From Streptococcus toyakuensis (GTDB lineage Bacteria; Bacillota; Bacilli; Lactobacillales; Streptococcaceae), in NCBI RefSeq assembly GCF_024346585.1, contig NZ_AP024523.1, positions 257,001 to 321,000 on the forward strand: a DNA stretch of 64,000 nt, read 5' to 3'. The position numbers and the translations under genes were made by a program. Below, piece after piece: positions 42,502-53,135 of this stretch. A model generated the notes under the pieces. That model worked only from the letters and a program-made list of their open reading frames with translations. It was not told where the DNA came from and searched no databases. Numbering within the stretch: the stretch's first letter is position 1; each line of letters opens with the position of its first letter.

Positions 42502-43185
42502 ATGAATCACACTATTATTCACGACCGCGCAGGTCTCAATCAATTTTATGCTAAGGTTTATGCCTTTGTTGGTCTGGGGATTGGACTATCTGCTTTGGTA
42601 TCAGGCCTTATGTTGACGGTCTTTCAGTCTCAGTTAGTTTACTTTTTGATGCAGGGACGCCTCTGGTTGACCATTGCTACTTTTGCGGAATTGGCCTTGG
42701 TTTTCGTTGCCAGCAGTATGGCCTTAAAGAATAGTCCAGCTGCTCTTCCAGTATTTTTACTTTACTCCGTTTTAAACGGCTTTACCCTCAGTTTTGTGGT
42801 GGCCTTCTATACTCCGGGTACAGTTTTATCCGCCTTTGTGTCGAGCGCCCTTCTCTTCTTTGTCATGGCGGCAGTTGGTATCTTCACCAAGAAAGATTTG
42901 AGTGGCCTTGGTCGGGCTATGATGGCGGCGCTTATCGGTTTGCTGATTGCTATGGTAGTCAATATTTTCTTGGCTAGCGGTTTCTTTGATTATATGATTA
43001 GTGTAGCCATGGTCTTGGTCTTCTCTGGTCTGATTGCTTGGGACAACCAAAGAATTCGTCTCACTTATGAACAATCACAAGGCCGTGTAGCGACAGGTTG
43101 GGTTGTGTCAATGGCTCTCAGTATCTATCTTGATTTTATCAATCTCTTCCTAAGTATTTTACGTATCTTCGGTCGTAATGACTAG
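42502..43185 (+). CDS. BAX inhibitor-1/YccA family membrane protein
   Basis: This integral membrane protein has 227 residues with about seven transmembrane segments and a TMBIM-type C-terminal region (SGLIAWDNQRIRLTYEQ, then LDFINLFLSILRIFGRND). Bacterial homologues such as YetJ are pH-dependent calcium leak channels (family knowledge). AAAGGAG precedes the ATG. It is a single gene ending at a strong terminator. Confidence 0.88.
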   Translation: MNHTIIHDRAGLNQFYAKVYAFVGLGIGLSALVSGLMLTVFQSQLVYFLMQGRLWLTIATFAELALVFVASSMALKNSPAALPVFLLYSVLNGFTLSFVVAFYTPGTVLSAFVSSALLFFVMAAVGIFTKKDLSGLGRAMMAALIGLLIAMVVNIFLASGFFDYMISVAMVLVFSGLIAWDNQRIRLTYEQSQGRVATGWVVSMALSIYLDFINLFLSILRIFGRND

Positions 43186-43197
43186 AAGGTACCTAAC

Positions 43198-43228
43198 ATC
43201 AGTGTTCGAAGGAGCACTGATTTTTTTA
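43198..43228 (+). terminator. Terminator after the BI-1 gene
   Basis: ATCAGTG pairs with CACTGAT, followed by seven T residues. Confidence 0.85.
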
Positions 43229-43296
43229 AAATTTCTCTTTCCTTTTCTTGAAAATAGGTGTATAATGCTTTTAATTAATTTTTTGAGGAGTAGCCT

Positions 43297-44289
43297 ATGA
43301 AGAAAAGTTTTATTCATCAACAAGAAGAAATTTCCTTTGTTAAAAACACTTTTACCCAGTATTTGAAAGATAAGTTAGAAGTTATCGAAGTTCAAGGTCC
43401 TATCTTGAGCAGGGTCGGTGACGGGATGCAGGACAACTTATCAGGTGTGGAGAATGCCGTATCGGTCAAGGTTCTCCAAATCCCTGATGCTACTTATGAA
43501 GTGGTGCACTCCCTTGCTAAATGGAAACGCCATACTTTGGCTCGTTTTGGTTTCGGTGAGGGAGAAGGTCTCTTCGTCCACATGAAGGCCCTTCGTCCAG
43601 ACGAAGATTCGCTGGATGCGACTCACTCTGTTTATGTTGACCAGTGGGACTGGGAGAAGGTTATCCCAAATGGTAAACGTAATATCGCTTATCTAAAAGA
43701 AACAGTTGAGAAGATTTACAAGGCTATTCGCCTTACTGAGCTAGCTGTTGAAGCCCGCTATGACATCGAATCAATCTTGCCAAAACAAATCACTTTTATC
43801 CACACAGAAGAGTTGGTAGAACGCTACCCAGACTTGACACCAAAAGAGCGTGAAAATGCTATCTGTAAAGAATTTGGTGCTGTTTTCTTGATTGGTATCG
43901 GTGGTGAATTACCAGACGGTAAACCGCACGATGGACGTGCACCAGACTACGATGACTGGACGAGCGAATCTGAAAATGGTTACAAGGGTCTGAATGGCGA
44001 TATTCTTGTTTGGAATGAGTCTCTGGGGGGAGCCTTTGAGTTGTCTTCTATGGGGATCCGTGTAGATGAAGAAACGCTTCGTCGTCAGGTTGCCATTACA
44101 GGTGATGAAGACCGCTTGGAATTGGAATGGCACAAGGCTTTGTTGAATGGTCTATTCCCATTGACAATCGGTGGAGGAATTGGACAATCTCGGATGGCCA
44201 TGTTCCTTCTTCGCAAGAAACATATTGGGGAAGTGCAAACAAGTGTTTGGCCTCAAGAAGTCCGCGATACTTACGAAAATATTTTGTAG
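43297..44289 (+). CDS. asnA: Aspartate-ammonia ligase
   Basis: This ATP-dependent asparagine synthetase uses ammonia. It has 330 residues and resembles class II aminoacyl-tRNA synthetases. Motifs are [11 protein letters not shown] near the N-terminus, [16 protein letters not shown], and [23 protein letters not shown] ATP-binding sequence near 290. Together with ansA at 11.7 kb the strain can both make and break asparagine. Confidence 0.95.
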   Translation: MKKSFIHQQEEISFVKNTFTQYLKDKLEVIEVQGPILSRVGDGMQDNLSGVENAVSVKVLQIPDATYEVVHSLAKWKRHTLARFGFGEGEGLFVHMKALRPDEDSLDATHSVYVDQWDWEKVIPNGKRNIAYLKETVEKIYKAIRLTELAVEARYDIESILPKQITFIHTEELVERYPDLTPKERENAICKEFGAVFLIGIGGELPDGKPHDGRAPDYDDWTSESENGYKGLNGDILVWNESLGGAFELSSMGIRVDEETLRRQVAITGDEDRLELEWHKALLNGLFPLTIGGGIGQSRMAMFLLRKKHIGEVQTSVWPQEVRDTYENIL

Positions 44290-44294
44290 AGAAT

Positions 44295-44315
44295 CGAACC
44301 GCAAGGTTCGGTTTT
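44295..44315 (+). terminator. asnA terminator
   Basis: CGAACC pairs with GGTTCG around GCAA, followed by GTTTTC. Confidence 0.65.
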
Positions 44316-44337
44316 CTTTCTCTTTTCGCCCATAATT

Positions 44338-44346
44338 TGGTATAAT
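44338..44346 (+). promoter_or_regulatory. Extended -10 directly before rsmD
   Basis: TGGTATAAT ends seven bases before the rsmD ATG. No Shine-Dalgarno lies between (AAACGGT), so the mRNA is probably leaderless. Confidence 0.6.
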
Positions 44347-44353
44347 AAACGGT

Positions 44354-44893
44354 ATGAAAATCGTATCAGGAATCTATGGGGGACGTCCCCTCAAGACATT
44401 AGAAGGCAAGACGACAAGACCTACTTCGGATAAGGTTAGGGGAGCCATTTTTAACATGATTGGTCCCTACTTTGAAGGTGGACGAGTCTTGGACCTTTAT
44501 GCAGGTAGTGGTGGTTTATCTATTGAGGCAGTCTCGCGTGGCATGTCCAGCGCTGTTTTGGTGGAGCGAGACCGTAAGGCTCAGACCATCGTGGCTGAAA
44601 ATATTCAGATGACCAAGGAAGTTGGAAAATTTCAACTCCTCAAGATGGATGCAGAAAGGGCATTGGAACAGGTATCTGGGGAATTTGACCTCATTTTCTT
44701 AGACCCTCCTTATGCCAAGGAACAAATCGTAGCAGATATTGAAAAAATGGCTGAGAGAGAGCTTTTTTCTGAAGATGTCATGGTCGTGTGTGAGACGGAT
44801 AAGGCCGTTGAACTTCCAGAAGAAATTGCCTGCCTGGGTATCTGGAAGGAAAAGATTTATGGAATTAGTAAGGTGACAGTCTATGTCAGATAA
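44354..44893 (+). CDS. rsmD: 16S rRNA (guanine966-N2)-methyltransferase
   Basis: This SAM-dependent enzyme (179 residues) methylates one guanine in 16S rRNA. Motifs are [20 protein letters not shown] near 9-28, the SAM loop [14 protein letters not shown] and the catalytic FLDPPYAK. It overlaps coaD by 11 bp, the conserved rsmD-coaD-sepM order. The start at 44354 is fixed by homology to the normal [10 protein letters not shown] opening and lacks a ribosome binding site. Confidence 0.94.
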   Translation: MKIVSGIYGGRPLKTLEGKTTRPTSDKVRGAIFNMIGPYFEGGRVLDLYAGSGGLSIEAVSRGMSSAVLVERDRKAQTIVAENIQMTKEVGKFQLLKMDAERALEQVSGEFDLIFLDPPYAKEQIVADIEKMAERELFSEDVMVVCETDKAVELPEEIACLGIWKEKIYGISKVTVYVR

Positions 44894-45371
44894 GATTGGC
44901 TTATTCACAGGCTCATTTGATCCGATGACAAATGGGCATCTGGATATCGTTGAACGGGCGAGCAGACTTTTTGATAAGCTCTATGTCGGAATTTTTTTCA
45001 ATCCCCACAAACAGGGATTTCTCCCTCTTGAAAATCGTAAACGGGGGTTAGAAAAGGCTGTGAAACATTTGGGAAATGTTAAAGTCGTGTCTTCTCATGA
45101 TGAATTGGTGGTTGACGTTGCAAAAAGACTGGGGGCTACTTCCCTAGTGCGAGGCTTGAGAAATGCTTCGGATTTGCAATATGAAGCCAGTTTTGATTAC
45201 TACAACCATCAGTTGTCTCCTGATATAGAGACCATTTATTTACATAGTCGACCTGAACATCTCTATTTCAGTTCATCCGGTGTTAGAGAGCTTTTGAAGT
45301 TTGGTCAGGATATTGCCTGCTATGTTCCTGATAGTATTTTGGAGGAAATAAGAAATGAAAAAAAAGATTAG
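44883..45371 (+). CDS. coaD: Phosphopantetheine adenylyltransferase
   Basis: This enzyme makes dephospho-CoA from 4'-phosphopantetheine and ATP. It has 162 residues. The nucleotidyltransferase motif [15 protein letters not shown] begins near residue 8, and [13 protein letters not shown] and FSSSGVREL complete the active site. The gene overlaps rsmD upstream and sepM downstream, so all three are translated from one message. Confidence 0.96.
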   Translation: MSDKIGLFTGSFDPMTNGHLDIVERASRLFDKLYVGIFFNPHKQGFLPLENRKRGLEKAVKHLGNVKVVSSHDELVVDVAKRLGATSLVRGLRNASDLQYEASFDYYNHQLSPDIETIYLHSRPEHLYFSSSGVRELLKFGQDIACYVPDSILEEIRNEKKD

Positions 45372-46392
45372 ATGGCCCTTATATGTCATTGCGGCCTTAA
45401 TTGTGACTTTCTTGGCATTTGTAGTGCCCTTGCCCTATTATATAGAGGTTCCAGGTGGTTCGGAAGATATTCGCCAAGTCCTTAAAGTCAATGACACAGA
45501 AGATAAGGAAGCTGGTGCCTATCAATTCGTTACGGTTGGTGTCCAGCACGCTACTTTAGCCCATATGATTTATGCTTGGTTGACGCCTTTTACAGATATT
45601 CGTAGTGCCCAAGAGACTACAGGTGGCTCTTCTGATGTTGAATTTATGCGGATCAATCAATTCTACATGCAAACATCGCAAAATATGGCTAAGTATCAAG
45701 GGCTAAAAACAGCTGGTAAGGATATTGAACTAAAATATCTTGGGGTTTATGTTTTGACTGTGACGGATAATTCGACCTTTAAAGGGATTCTCAACATCTC
45801 TGATACGGTCACAGCAGTCAATGATCAAACCTTTGACAGTTCCAAAGACTTGATTGATTACGTCAATTCTCAAAAACTAGGGGACTCCGTCAAGGTGACC
45901 TATGAAGAGGATGGGCAAACCAAGTCTGCAGAAGGTAAGATTATCACCTTGGAAAATGGCAAAAATGGGATTGGAATCGGTTTGATTGACCGTACGGAAG
46001 TGACCAGTGATGTCCCAATTCGCTTTTCAACAGCTGGTATTGGTGGCCCAAGTGCTGGTCTCATGTTTAGTCTAGCTATCTATACTCAAATAGCGGACCC
46101 TGGCCTTCGTAATGGCCGCATTGTTGCCGGTACCGGAACTATTGACCGTGATGGTAATGTGGGGGATATTGGAGGTATTGATAAGAAAGTTGTAGCTTCG
46201 GCTAGAGAAGGTGCTGCTATTTTCTTTGCCCCTGATAACCCTGTTAGTGAAGAAGAACAAAAAGCGCATCCGGATGCGAAAAACAACTACCAAACAGCCC
46301 TAGAAGCAGCCAAAACAATCAAGACTGATATGAAAATCGTGCCAGTTAAAACCCTACAAGATGCAATTGATTACTTGAAAAACAATCCCTAG
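45355..46392 (+). CDS. sepM: SepM-type membrane protease with PDZ domain
   Basis: This cell-surface serine protease has 345 residues. One N-terminal membrane anchor (about 7-27) is followed by a PDZ-like domain (about 125-205) and a Lon-type catalytic domain with Ser233 in GGPSAGLMF and Lys278 in [10 protein letters not shown]. In S. mutans SepM trims the competence pheromone CSP at the cell surface. It is translationally coupled to coaD, overlapping by 17 bp. Confidence 0.92.
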   Translation: MKKKIRWPLYVIAALIVTFLAFVVPLPYYIEVPGGSEDIRQVLKVNDTEDKEAGAYQFVTVGVQHATLAHMIYAWLTPFTDIRSAQETTGGSSDVEFMRINQFYMQTSQNMAKYQGLKTAGKDIELKYLGVYVLTVTDNSTFKGILNISDTVTAVNDQTFDSSKDLIDYVNSQKLGDSVKVTYEEDGQTKSAEGKIITLENGKNGIGIGLIDRTEVTSDVPIRFSTAGIGGPSAGLMFSLAIYTQIADPGLRNGRIVAGTGTIDRDGNVGDIGGIDKKVVASAREGAAIFFAPDNPVSEEEQKAHPDAKNNYQTALEAAKTIKTDMKIVPVKTLQDAIDYLKNNP

Positions 46393-46434
46393 ATTTTAAG
46401 TGAAGTTTCCAAACTAGCGCACAAACAGAGAAGA

Positions 46435-46443
46435 TGGTATAAT
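46435..46443 (+). promoter_or_regulatory. Extended -10 directly before the DUF1146 gene
   Basis: TGGTATAAT ends six bases before the ATG at 46450; the intervening AGTCAA has no ribosome binding site. Probably leaderless. Confidence 0.6.
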
Positions 46444-46449
46444 AGTCAA

Positions 46450-46680
46450 ATGGTTCAATTATTATTCACTCTAAGTAGTCACATGCTCTTTATTTATGTG
46501 AGTTTTTACCTTTTAAAGGATCTTGTTAGATGGGAAAAGGTTTTAAAAGTGACAGCTGAGAATACAAGAAAAGTCCGTTTGTTGATAGCTCTTTTCAGCA
46601 TTGTAATGGGCTACATCATGAGTTCTTTCTTTATCAGCCTGTATCAGTTGTGGCAAGAAGCGCTTAGAGGATTATTATAA
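46450..46680 (+). CDS. DUF1146 (YwzB-like) small membrane protein
   Basis: This protein has 76 residues and two membrane segments, around [19 protein letters not shown] and [21 protein letters not shown], separated by a basic loop containing LVRWEKVL. That layout, and its place directly before murA, match the YwzB/DUF1146 family of Firmicutes. Its function is unknown. It is probably read through into murA, 23 bp downstream. Confidence 0.8.
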   Translation: MVQLLFTLSSHMLFIYVSFYLLKDLVRWEKVLKVTAENTRKVRLLIALFSIVMGYIMSSFFISLYQLWQEALRGLL

Positions 46681-46703
46681 AATCAAGAGTAAAGGAAATA
46701 AGC

Positions 46704-47973
46704 ATGGAAAAAATTGTGGTTCAAGGTGGCGATAATCGTCTGGTAGGAAGTGTTACGATCGAAGGAGCAAAGAATGCAGTCTTACCATTGTTGGCAGCGA
46801 CTATTCTAGCAAGTGAAGGAAAGACCGTCTTGCAGAATGTTCCTATTTTGTCAGATGTTTTCACTATGAATCAGGTGGTTCGTGGTTTGAATGCCAAGGT
46901 AGATTTTGATGAGGAGACTCATCTTGTCGAGGTGGACGCGACTGGCGATATCACTGAGGAAGCTCCTTACAAGTATGTCAGCAAGATGCGTGCATCTATC
47001 GTTGTCTTGGGACCAATCCTTGCCCGTGTAGGTCATGCCAAGGTATCCATGCCAGGTGGTTGTACGATTGGTAGCCGCCCTATTGATCTGCATTTGAAAG
47101 GTCTAGAAGCTATGGGGGCTAAGATTAGTCAGACAGCTGGTTATATCGAAGCCAAGGCAGAACGATTGCATGGCGCTCATATCTATATGGACTTTCCAAG
47201 TGTTGATGCAACGCAGAACTTGATGATGGCAGCGACTCTAGCTGATGGGGTAACAGTGATTGAAAATGCTGCGCGTGAGCCTGAGATTGTGGACCTAGCT
47301 ATTCTCCTCAATGAAATGGGAGCCAAGGTCAAAGGGGCTGGTACAGAGACCATTACCATTACCGGTGTTGAGAAACTTCATGGTACGACTCATAATGTAG
47401 TCCAAGACCGTATCGAAGCAGGAACCTTTATGGTAGCTGCTGCCATGACTGGTGGTGATGTCTTGATTCGAGACGCTGTCTGGGAGCACAACCGTCCCTT
47501 GATTGCCAAGTTGCTTGAAATGGGAGTGGAAGTGACAGAGGAGACTGAAGGAATTCGAGTTCGCTCTCAACTAGAAAATCTAAAAGCTGTTCATGTGAAA
47601 ACCTTGCCCCACCCAGGATTTCCAACAGATATGCAGGCCCAATTTACAGCCTTGATGACCGTCGCAAAAGGGGAATCAACTATGGTGGAGACAGTTTTCG
47701 AAAATCGTTTCCAACATCTAGAAGAAATGCGTCGCATGGGCTTGCACTCTGAGATTATCCGTGATACAGCTCGTATTGTTGGTGGACAGCCTTTGCAGGG
47801 AGCAGAAGTTCTTTCAACTGACCTTCGTGCCAGTGCTGCCTTGATTTTGACAGGTTTGGTAGCACAAGGAGAAACTGTAGTTGGTAAATTGGTTCACTTG
47901 GATAGAGGTTACTACCGTTTCCATGAGAAGTTGGCGCAGCTAGGCGCTAAGATTCAGCGGATTGAGGCAAGTG

Positions 47974-47987
<14 letters not shown>
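46704..47987 (+). CDS. murA: UDP-N-acetylglucosamine 1-carboxyvinyltransferase
   Basis: This enzyme performs the first committed step of peptidoglycan synthesis: PEP plus UDP-GlcNAc. It has 427 residues. Substrate-binding Lys23-Asn24 lie in EGAKNAVLP, and the reactive loop Cys120 in [11 protein letters not shown] is the residue fosfomycin attacks. Streptococci have two copies; the neighbours epuA and the DUF1146 gene indicate the MurA1 type. It overlaps epuA by 14 bp. Confidence 0.95.
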
Positions 47988-49031
<1,044 letters not shown>

Positions 49032-49042
49032 AATACAAAATA

Positions 49043-49080
49043 AACTCCTATGTCACTTGTGGATGTAGGGGTTCTTTTTT
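49043..49080 (+). terminator. endA terminator
   Basis: AACTCCTA pairs with TAGGGGTT, followed by C and six T residues. An extended -10 TGATATAAT for the next gene is at 49145-49153. Confidence 0.7.
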
Positions 49081-49185
49081 GGACAATTTAAGTAGAACTA
49101 GAATAGACACTGAGAAAAAATAATATGTACTGGACTATATTTTGTGATATAATAGACGGTAAGATACTATTTTAGGAGAAGAACT

Positions 49186-50517
49186 ATGGAAGACCCAAGT
49201 AGTCAGAATTTGTTGCTACAATTTGTTTTATTGTTTATCTTGACGGTGTTAAATGCCTTTTTCTCAGCCACAGAAATGGCCATGGTGTCACTAAATCGTG
49301 CGCGGGTTGAACAAAAGGCAGAAGAAGGAGATAGACGCTATATCCGTCTGCTGAAGGTACTAGAAAATCCTAACCACTTTTTATCAACCATTCAAGTAGG
49401 GATTACCCTGATTACAATCTTATCAGGGGCGAGTTTGGCAGAAACTCTGGGACGAGAAATTGCATCTTGGCTTGGAAATGGCGAAACAGCTTATGCCGTA
49501 GCAAGTTTTCTATCTTTAGCATTTTTGACTTATATTTCCATCGTTTTTGGGGAATTGTACCCTAAGAGAATCGCTCTTAATCTAAAGGATGCCTTGGCGA
49601 TTCGTACAGCGCCAGTTATCATTGGGCTGGGGAAACTAGTTAGTCCCTTTGTTTGGCTCTTATCTGCATCTACCAATCTCTTGAGTCGCTTGACTCCGAT
49701 GACCTTTGACGATGCTGACGAAAAAATGACCCGTGATGAAATTGAGTACATGCTGACCAATAGTGAAGAAACACTAGATGCTGACGAAATTGAGATGTTA
49801 CAAGGGATTTTTTCACTGGACGAATTAATGGCCAGAGAAGTCATGGTTCCTCGAACGGATGCCTTCATGGTCGATATTCAGGATGATAGTCAAACCATCA
49901 TCCAAAGTATTTTAAAACAAAATTATTCTCGTATCCCTGTCTATGATGGGGATAAGGACAATGTGATTGGGATCATTCACACCAAGAGTCTCCTTAAGGC
50001 GGGCTTTGTGGACGGTTTTGACAATATTGTTTGGAAGAAAATCTTACAAGATCCACTTTTTGTTCCTGAAACTATTTTTGTGGATGACTTGTTAAAAGAA
50101 TTGCGCAATACCCAAAGACAAATGGCAATCTTGCTAGATGAATACGGTGGGATGGCTGGTTTGGTGACCCTGGAAGACCTCTTAGAGGAAATCGTTGGGG
50201 AAATCGATGACGAAACAGATAAGGCTGAAATCGAAGTTCATAAAATTGGAGAAGATACTTATATCGTTCAAGGTACCATGAATCTCAATGATTTCAATGA
50301 CTACTTTGATGTTGAACTGGAAAGTGATGACGTTGATACCATCGCTGGTTATTATTTGACAGGAGTTGGGACCATTCCAACGACTGAGAAACTCAGCTAT
50401 GAATTGGTCAGCCAAAACAAACAGCTTATCCTAACCAATGATAAAGTGAAAAATGGACGTGTTACCAAAGTAAAAGTCCAGATCACAGAATTTGAAATAG
50501 AAGAAGAAACAGAGTAA
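49186..50517 (+). CDS. HlyC/CorC family CBS-domain membrane protein
   Basis: This protein has 443 residues. An N-terminal DUF21/CNNM membrane domain (about 10-200, with FFSATEMAMVSLNRARVE) precedes two CBS domains (about 215-340; MVPRTDAFMVDI and LDEYGGMAGLVTLEDLLEEIVG) and a CorC/HlyC C-terminal domain. Relatives act in magnesium or cobalt efflux; the old haemolysin label is unlikely. It has its own extended -10 promoter and terminator. Confidence 0.88.
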   Translation: MEDPSSQNLLLQFVLLFILTVLNAFFSATEMAMVSLNRARVEQKAEEGDRRYIRLLKVLENPNHFLSTIQVGITLITILSGASLAETLGREIASWLGNGETAYAVASFLSLAFLTYISIVFGELYPKRIALNLKDALAIRTAPVIIGLGKLVSPFVWLLSASTNLLSRLTPMTFDDADEKMTRDEIEYMLTNSEETLDADEIEMLQGIFSLDELMAREVMVPRTDAFMVDIQDDSQTIIQSILKQNYSRIPVYDGDKDNVIGIIHTKSLLKAGFVDGFDNIVWKKILQDPLFVPETIFVDDLLKELRNTQRQMAILLDEYGGMAGLVTLEDLLEEIVGEIDDETDKAEIEVHKIGEDTYIVQGTMNLNDFNDYFDVELESDDVDTIAGYYLTGVGTIPTTEKLSYELVSQNKQLILTNDKVKNGRVTKVKVQITEFEIEEETE

Positions 50518-50524
50518 ACTAGAG

Positions 50525-50556
50525 GCTTTTGTCACCAGGTGTGACGAAGCTTTTTT
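50525..50556 (+). terminator. Terminator after the CBS-domain gene
   Basis: GCTTTTGTCAC pairs with GTGACGAAGC (one bulge), followed by six T residues. The stretch 50557-50650 shows no feature. Confidence 0.75.
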
Positions 50557-50650
50557 CAGTTGATTTCGAAAGGGAATTGTGTCCTCGAAAAAACTCAGCT
50601 CCAAACTTGCTCCAAAAGTTCTTTAAATCTATCCTTTAATTATTTGAAGA

Positions 50651-50680
50651 AAAAGAAAAAAGCCCTTTAAATTGGGCTTT
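50651..50680 (-). terminator. tRNA-Cys terminator
   Basis: AAAGCCC (50659-50665) pairs with GGGCTTT (50674-50680), with a long T-rich tail on the minus strand. Confidence 0.8.
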
Positions 50681-50715
50681 CTATTCATTTGCAACTTGAT
50701 AAATCAAGTTATAGA

Positions 50716-50786
50716 AGGCGGTAGACGGATTTGAACCGACGATCAAGCTTTTGCAGAGCCGTGCCTTACCACTTGGCTATACCGCC
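50716..50786 (-). tRNA. tRNA-Cys (GCA)
   Basis: The minus-strand product is 71 nt and starts GGCGGTATAGCCAAGTGG. The acceptor stem GGCGGTA/TACCGCC closes, the anticodon loop reads CTGCAAA with GCA as anticodon, and the T arm is CGGTTCAAATCCG. The discriminator base is U, as expected for cysteine. CCA is not encoded. It stands alone with a consensus promoter and terminator. Confidence 0.96.
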
Positions 50787-50798
50787 ATAACTCTTACT

Positions 50799-50827
50799 AT
50801 TATACCTTGAAAATTTCTCTACGTCAA
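50799..50827 (-). promoter_or_regulatory. tRNA-Cys promoter
   Basis: On the minus strand TTGACG (50822-50827) and TATAAT (50799-50804) are 17 bp apart, just upstream of the tRNA. Confidence 0.85.
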
Positions 50828-51022
50828 TAGTTTCTTAATCAAAAAAATAGTTTACAAAAATGAGTTTTATGTCTATAAATAAAAATGTAAGGAAAGTATG
50901 AATTTAAAGGTTTTTAGGTAGCTATTTAGAGTAACTTTTTCATGAAATGAGATGAAAAAGTGAAAAAACTTGACAAATAAAATTTTTTTGGTAGAAATAC
51001 GCCTAAATATTCTGAAAATTCG

Positions 51023-51051
51023 TTTACTTTTTAGAAGATATATGTTATAAT
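51023..51051 (+). promoter_or_regulatory. amiA promoter
   Basis: TTTACT (51023-51028) and an extended -10 TGTTATAAT (51043-51051) with 17-bp spacing lie 38 bp before amiA. The AT-rich stretch 50828-51022 has nothing else I can assign. Confidence 0.7.
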
Positions 51052-51089
51052 TTCCAATATGCTAAAATTTTTCAATAGGAGTTACAAAC

Positions 51090-53069
51090 ATGAAAAAAAG
51101 TAGAGTATTTGTTGCAGCAGGAATTGCTTTATTAGCAACAGGTGTGTTAGTTGCTTGTGGAAATTCGAAATCATCTGATTCGACAGCTCCAAAAGCCTAC
51201 GGCTATGTTTATTCAGCTGATCCAGAAACATTGGACTATCTTATCTCTGGAAAACAGAGTACGAAAGTGGCTACTTCAAACGGAATCGATGGCCTCTTTA
51301 CAAATGACAAATATGGGAACTTGACTCCTGCGGTTGCAGAAGACTGGTCTGTATCAAAAGATGGATTGACTTATACCTACAAAATTCGTAAAGGTGTAAA
51401 ATGGATGACATCTGATGGCGAAGAATATGCTGAAGTGACTGCTAAAGATTTCGTGAATGGATTGAAACATGCGGCAGATAAAAAATCAGAAGCGCTTTAC
51501 CTAGCTGAAACTTCTGTTAAGGGTCTATCTGACTATTTGACAGGTAATTCAAAAGATTTCTCTACAGTAGGTATTAAAGCGGTTGATGATTATACTCTTG
51601 AGTATACTTTGAATCAACCAGAACCATACTGGAATTCTAAGATGGCTTACTCAATTTTCTGGCCGTTAAACGAAGAATTTGAAAAATCAAAAGGTTCTGA
51701 TTTTGCTAAAGCAACAGATCCTACATCCTTACTTTATAACGGACCTTTCTTGCTTAAAGGTTTGACTGCTAAATCTTCTATCGAATTTGCTAAGAATGAG
51801 CAGTACTGGGATAAAGAGAATGTTCATTTAGATACAGTCACACTTGCATACTTTGATGGTTCAGACCAAGAATCACTTGAACGTAATTTTACAAGTGGAG
51901 CTTATAGTTTTGCTCGTCTTTACCCAACAAGTTCAAACTTCTCAAAAGTAGAGGAGTCATACAAGGATAATATTTTCTACACTCCATCAGGAGCTGGTGT
52001 CGGAGGTTTAGGTGTAAATATCGATCGTCAAAATTACAAATATACCTCTAAAACAACAGATGATGAGAAAACATCTACTAAGAAAGCTCTTCTTAACAAA
52101 GACTTCCGCCAAGCCTTGAACTTTGCCTTTGATCGTACAGCTTATTCTGCTCAAGTTAACGGTAAAGAAGGTGCTCCTCTAGCAGTTCGTAACCTATTTG
52201 TGAAACCGGACTTTGTTTCTGCAGGTGAAAAAACTTTCGGTGACTTGGTTGCTGAAAAAGTTACGACTTATGGAGACGAGTGGAAAAATGTAAACTTTGC
52301 TGATGGTCAAGACGGTCTCTTTAATGCTGACAAAGCTAAAGCAGAATTTGCTAAAGCTAAAACTGCTCTGGAAGCAGAAGGTGTGAAATTCCCTATCCAT
52401 TTGGATGTTCCAGTAGACCAAACGTCTAAAAACTATATTGCACGTATTCAGTCGTTCAAACAATCAGTTGAAAAAGTTTTAGGCGAAGCAAATGTTGTCG
52501 TCGATATTCAACAAATTTCTAAAGATGAATTCTTTAATGTGACTTATTATGCTGCTAATGCGGCGGCTGAGGATTGGGATCTTTCAGGTGCTGTTGGATG
52601 GAATCCTGACTATGAAGATCCATCAACTTATCTTGACATCCTTAAATCAACTAATAGTGAGCAAACGAAAACTTATATGGGCTATGATGACCCATCAAAT
52701 GCAGCTACAGCAAAAGTTGGTATGAAAGATTACGATAAATTGCTTGATGAAGCTGGAAAAGAAACAAGTGATCTTAACAAGCGTTATGAAAAATATGCTG
52801 CTGCTCAAGCTTGGTTGACAGACAGCTCACTCTTCTTACCAGCTATGTCTTCTAGTGGTGCTGCACCATTTATTTCTCGTGTTGTACCATTCTCAGCTTC
52901 TTATAGCCAATCTGGAGATAAAGCTTCAGATGTCTACTTCAAATATGTTCAGTTACAAGATAAGGTTGTAACAAAGGCTGATTATGAACAAGCTCGTGAG
53001 AAATGGCTCAAAGAGAAAAAAGAATCAAACGAAAAAGTTCAAAAAGAATTGACTAAACACGTTAAATAA
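51090..53069 (+). CDS. amiA: Oligopeptide-binding lipoprotein AmiA
   Basis: This receptor of the Ami oligopeptide permease has 659 residues. The lipobox is GVLVACG with Cys23. DPETLDYLISGKQST and LNKDFRQALNFAFDR are typical of the AmiA/AliA/AliB group. It delivers extracellular peptides, including pheromones, to AmiCDEF. It differs from the pneumococcal AmiA I remember at many positions, one reason to doubt S. pneumoniae as host. A strong hairpin separates it from amiC, which allows excess receptor to be made. Confidence 0.95.
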   Translation: MKKSRVFVAAGIALLATGVLVACGNSKSSDSTAPKAYGYVYSADPETLDYLISGKQSTKVATSNGIDGLFTNDKYGNLTPAVAEDWSVSKDGLTYTYKIRKGVKWMTSDGEEYAEVTAKDFVNGLKHAADKKSEALYLAETSVKGLSDYLTGNSKDFSTVGIKAVDDYTLEYTLNQPEPYWNSKMAYSIFWPLNEEFEKSKGSDFAKATDPTSLLYNGPFLLKGLTAKSSIEFAKNEQYWDKENVHLDTVTLAYFDGSDQESLERNFTSGAYSFARLYPTSSNFSKVEESYKDNIFYTPSGAGVGGLGVNIDRQNYKYTSKTTDDEKTSTKKALLNKDFRQALNFAFDRTAYSAQVNGKEGAPLAVRNLFVKPDFVSAGEKTFGDLVAEKVTTYGDEWKNVNFADGQDGLFNADKAKAEFAKAKTALEAEGVKFPIHLDVPVDQTSKNYIARIQSFKQSVEKVLGEANVVVDIQQISKDEFFNVTYYAANAAAEDWDLSGAVGWNPDYEDPSTYLDILKSTNSEQTKTYMGYDDPSNAATAKVGMKDYDKLLDEAGKETSDLNKRYEKYAAAQAWLTDSSLFLPAMSSSGAAPFISRVVPFSASYSQSGDKASDVYFKYVQLQDKVVTKADYEQAREKWLKEKKESNEKVQKELTKHVK

Positions 53070-53078
53070 ATAACTCTC

Positions 53079-53114
53079 AAGAGAACTTTCTCTCCATGAG
53101 GAGAAGGTTCTTTT
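53079..53114 (+). terminator. Intercistronic hairpin amiA / amiC
   Basis: AAGAGAACTTTCTCC (53079-53095 region) pairs with GGAGAAGGTTCTTTT. Only four T residues end the stem, so partial termination is likely, giving more amiA than amiCDEF message. Confidence 0.7.
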
Positions 53115-53135
53115 GGGATTTAAAAAGGAAACGAT

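Noticed and set aside
51090..53069. Recent duplication between AmiA and the Ali-like gene at 17017
   Set aside because: The two are homologous along their length but differ widely in sequence, so they are old paralogs.
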